A stretch of DNA of 35,382 bases from NCBI GenBank assembly GCA_915063485.1, contig CAJZDJ010000006.1, forward strand, positions 1-35,382. The letters are read 5' to 3'. This document shows positions 34,796-35,382 of this stretch, in pieces; positions within the stretch are counted from its first letter, which is position 1; every line of letters begins with the position of its first letter. The DNA comes from an uncultured Actinomyces sp. (lineage in GTDB: Bacteria; Actinomycetota; Actinomycetes; Actinomycetales; Actinomycetaceae). Both the position numbers and the translations under genes were made by a program. The notes under the pieces are model-generated. The model saw only the letters and a program-made list of their open reading frames with translations, was not told the DNA's origin and did not search any database.

Positions 34796-35382
34796 GGGTC
34801 AAAATGTGTGTCTGGCTCGGCGTGTCGCGGGGGTTAGATTTGGCCTTTTTGAATGCCGATTGAGTGGGTGTAGTCGGTGTCGATAGCGTTGTCGTAGAGG
34901 GCTGGGCGTCCTGTTTCGTGGTCGGCTTGGTTCTCGGTTTGGGTCAGGGTGGATACTTTGGCGAGTTGGCCCTGGCCCCAGTCGGACTGCCTGGCGATTC
35001 GTACTGGATCGTCAGGCAGTTCCGTTTTTAAGTAGAGCCACCAATCCAGCATGCGGCGTTGTCGTTCGCCTGATCTGCCGCGGTGGGTTCTGGCGAGCAG
35101 TTTGAGCTGGGCGTTGATGCCGCCTTCTAAGCTGTTGGTGGTGGATTTGATCCGCTCGGGCGCAAGGACTCCTGCTGGCGGGTTGAGGTAGACAAACAGC
35201 ATCTCGGACCGCCAAAGATGGTTGAGGCTGTTGTAGGCCTTGCGCACGTTGTGGTGGGTCCACACGCGGGTCCATGCACCTGTTTTGGGGTCTTTGATCA
35301 TGGTTTTCTCGTTCATCCATTCCCGGTAGATCGTTGAAAACTCGTGCAGTTGCACACCCCACGCGGCGGCTTCATCCAGTGT
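34788..35382 (-). mobile_element. IS1249-like insertion sequence (partial), inserted in the GH84 gene
   Basis: The end starts GGGGTTAAGGGTCAAAATGTG (34788) and is followed by the transposase. It matches the end of the left-hand element at 251-268 in reverse orientation. The element continues beyond the window, so target duplication cannot be checked. Confidence 0.75.
34834..35382 (-). CDS. IS1249-like transposase, C-terminal part (N-terminus outside window)
   Basis: 182 residues visible, running open to the right edge. STTNSLEGGINAQLKLLART contains the probable catalytic Glu of the DDE triad (in NSLEGG), followed by HRGRSGERQRRMLDWWLYL. The final DYTHSIGIQKGQI corresponds to the C-terminus after the DDE domain. 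The first two catalytic Asp must lie upstream of the window. No frameshift is seen, so it could be part of an intact gene. Confidence 0.8.
   Translation of the reverse strand, partial: TLDEAAAWGVQLHEFSTIYREWMNEKTMIKDPKTGAWTRVWTHHNVRKAYNSLNHLWRSEMLFVYLNPPAGVLAPERIKSTTNSLEGGINAQLKLLARTHRGRSGERQRRMLDWWLYLKTELPDDPVRIARQSDWGQGQLAKVSTLTQTENQADHETGRPALYDNAIDTDYTHSIGIQKGQI

Overview
The window looks like a chromosomal contig from a mid-GC actinobacterium, most likely of the Actinomycetaceae. The evidence is the DUF3073 protein, paired DUF3618 proteins, a sterol-carrier-like protein beside purF, a DNA topoisomerase I with four C-terminal GR(Y/F)GPY repeats and a long Lys/Ala/Thr tail, frequent GTG starts and a type I-E CRISPR repeat. 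The species cannot be fixed from sequence alone. Both ends run into related but non-identical IS1249-like transposase genes, so the contig probably broke at repeats.

Layout. 1-270: 3' end of an insertion sequence. 270-4010: an AT-richer accessory region. It holds a PASTA/Excalibur lipoprotein on the plus strand, a duplicated gene for a 46-residue basic/hydrophobic peptide on the minus strand, and a minus-strand row of five related two-helix membrane proteins, two of them visibly broken. 4070-6430: an organophosphate (OPA-family) transporter and an inositol-monophosphatase-family enzyme, probably co-transcribed. 6617-11301: topA-tmk-holB, tightly packed. 11418-17207: PAP2 phosphatase, a methyltransferase, an EEP hydrolase, msrB and a MscS-type channel. 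17580-17890: tRNA-Phe, tRNA-Asp and tRNA-Glu. 18157-19355: a holin-like gene and two DUF3618 genes. 19613-19831: DUF3073 and its terminator. 20000-20271: a five-repeat type I-E CRISPR array with no cas genes in the window. 20504-25118: purM, purF, an SCP-like gene and gdhA. 25254-28008: feoA-feoB-feoC-like. 28229-33469: purL, then purQ and purS, with an opposite-strand TreT-like glycosyltransferase between purL and purQ. 33713-34795: a secreted GH84 glycosidase cut short by the second insertion sequence (34788 to the end).

How the genes work together. PurF, PurM, PurL, PurQ and PurS are successive or joint components of de novo purine synthesis; the small PurL needs PurS and PurQ as separate subunits, and both are present. 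FeoA, FeoB and the FeoC-like protein form an overlapping ferrous-iron uptake operon whose upstream region carries repeated TTAGCTAA palindromes that resemble DtxR-family operators. Tmk and HolB supply DNA replication next to TopA.

The least explained part is 1136-4010. A short cationic/hydrophobic peptide gene, its truncated second copy and five diverging two-helix membrane proteins form a small, actively decaying locus. A peptide plus membrane-protection (bacteriocin/toxin-immunity-like) role is a hypothesis only; no recognised family, processing enzyme or transporter is present.
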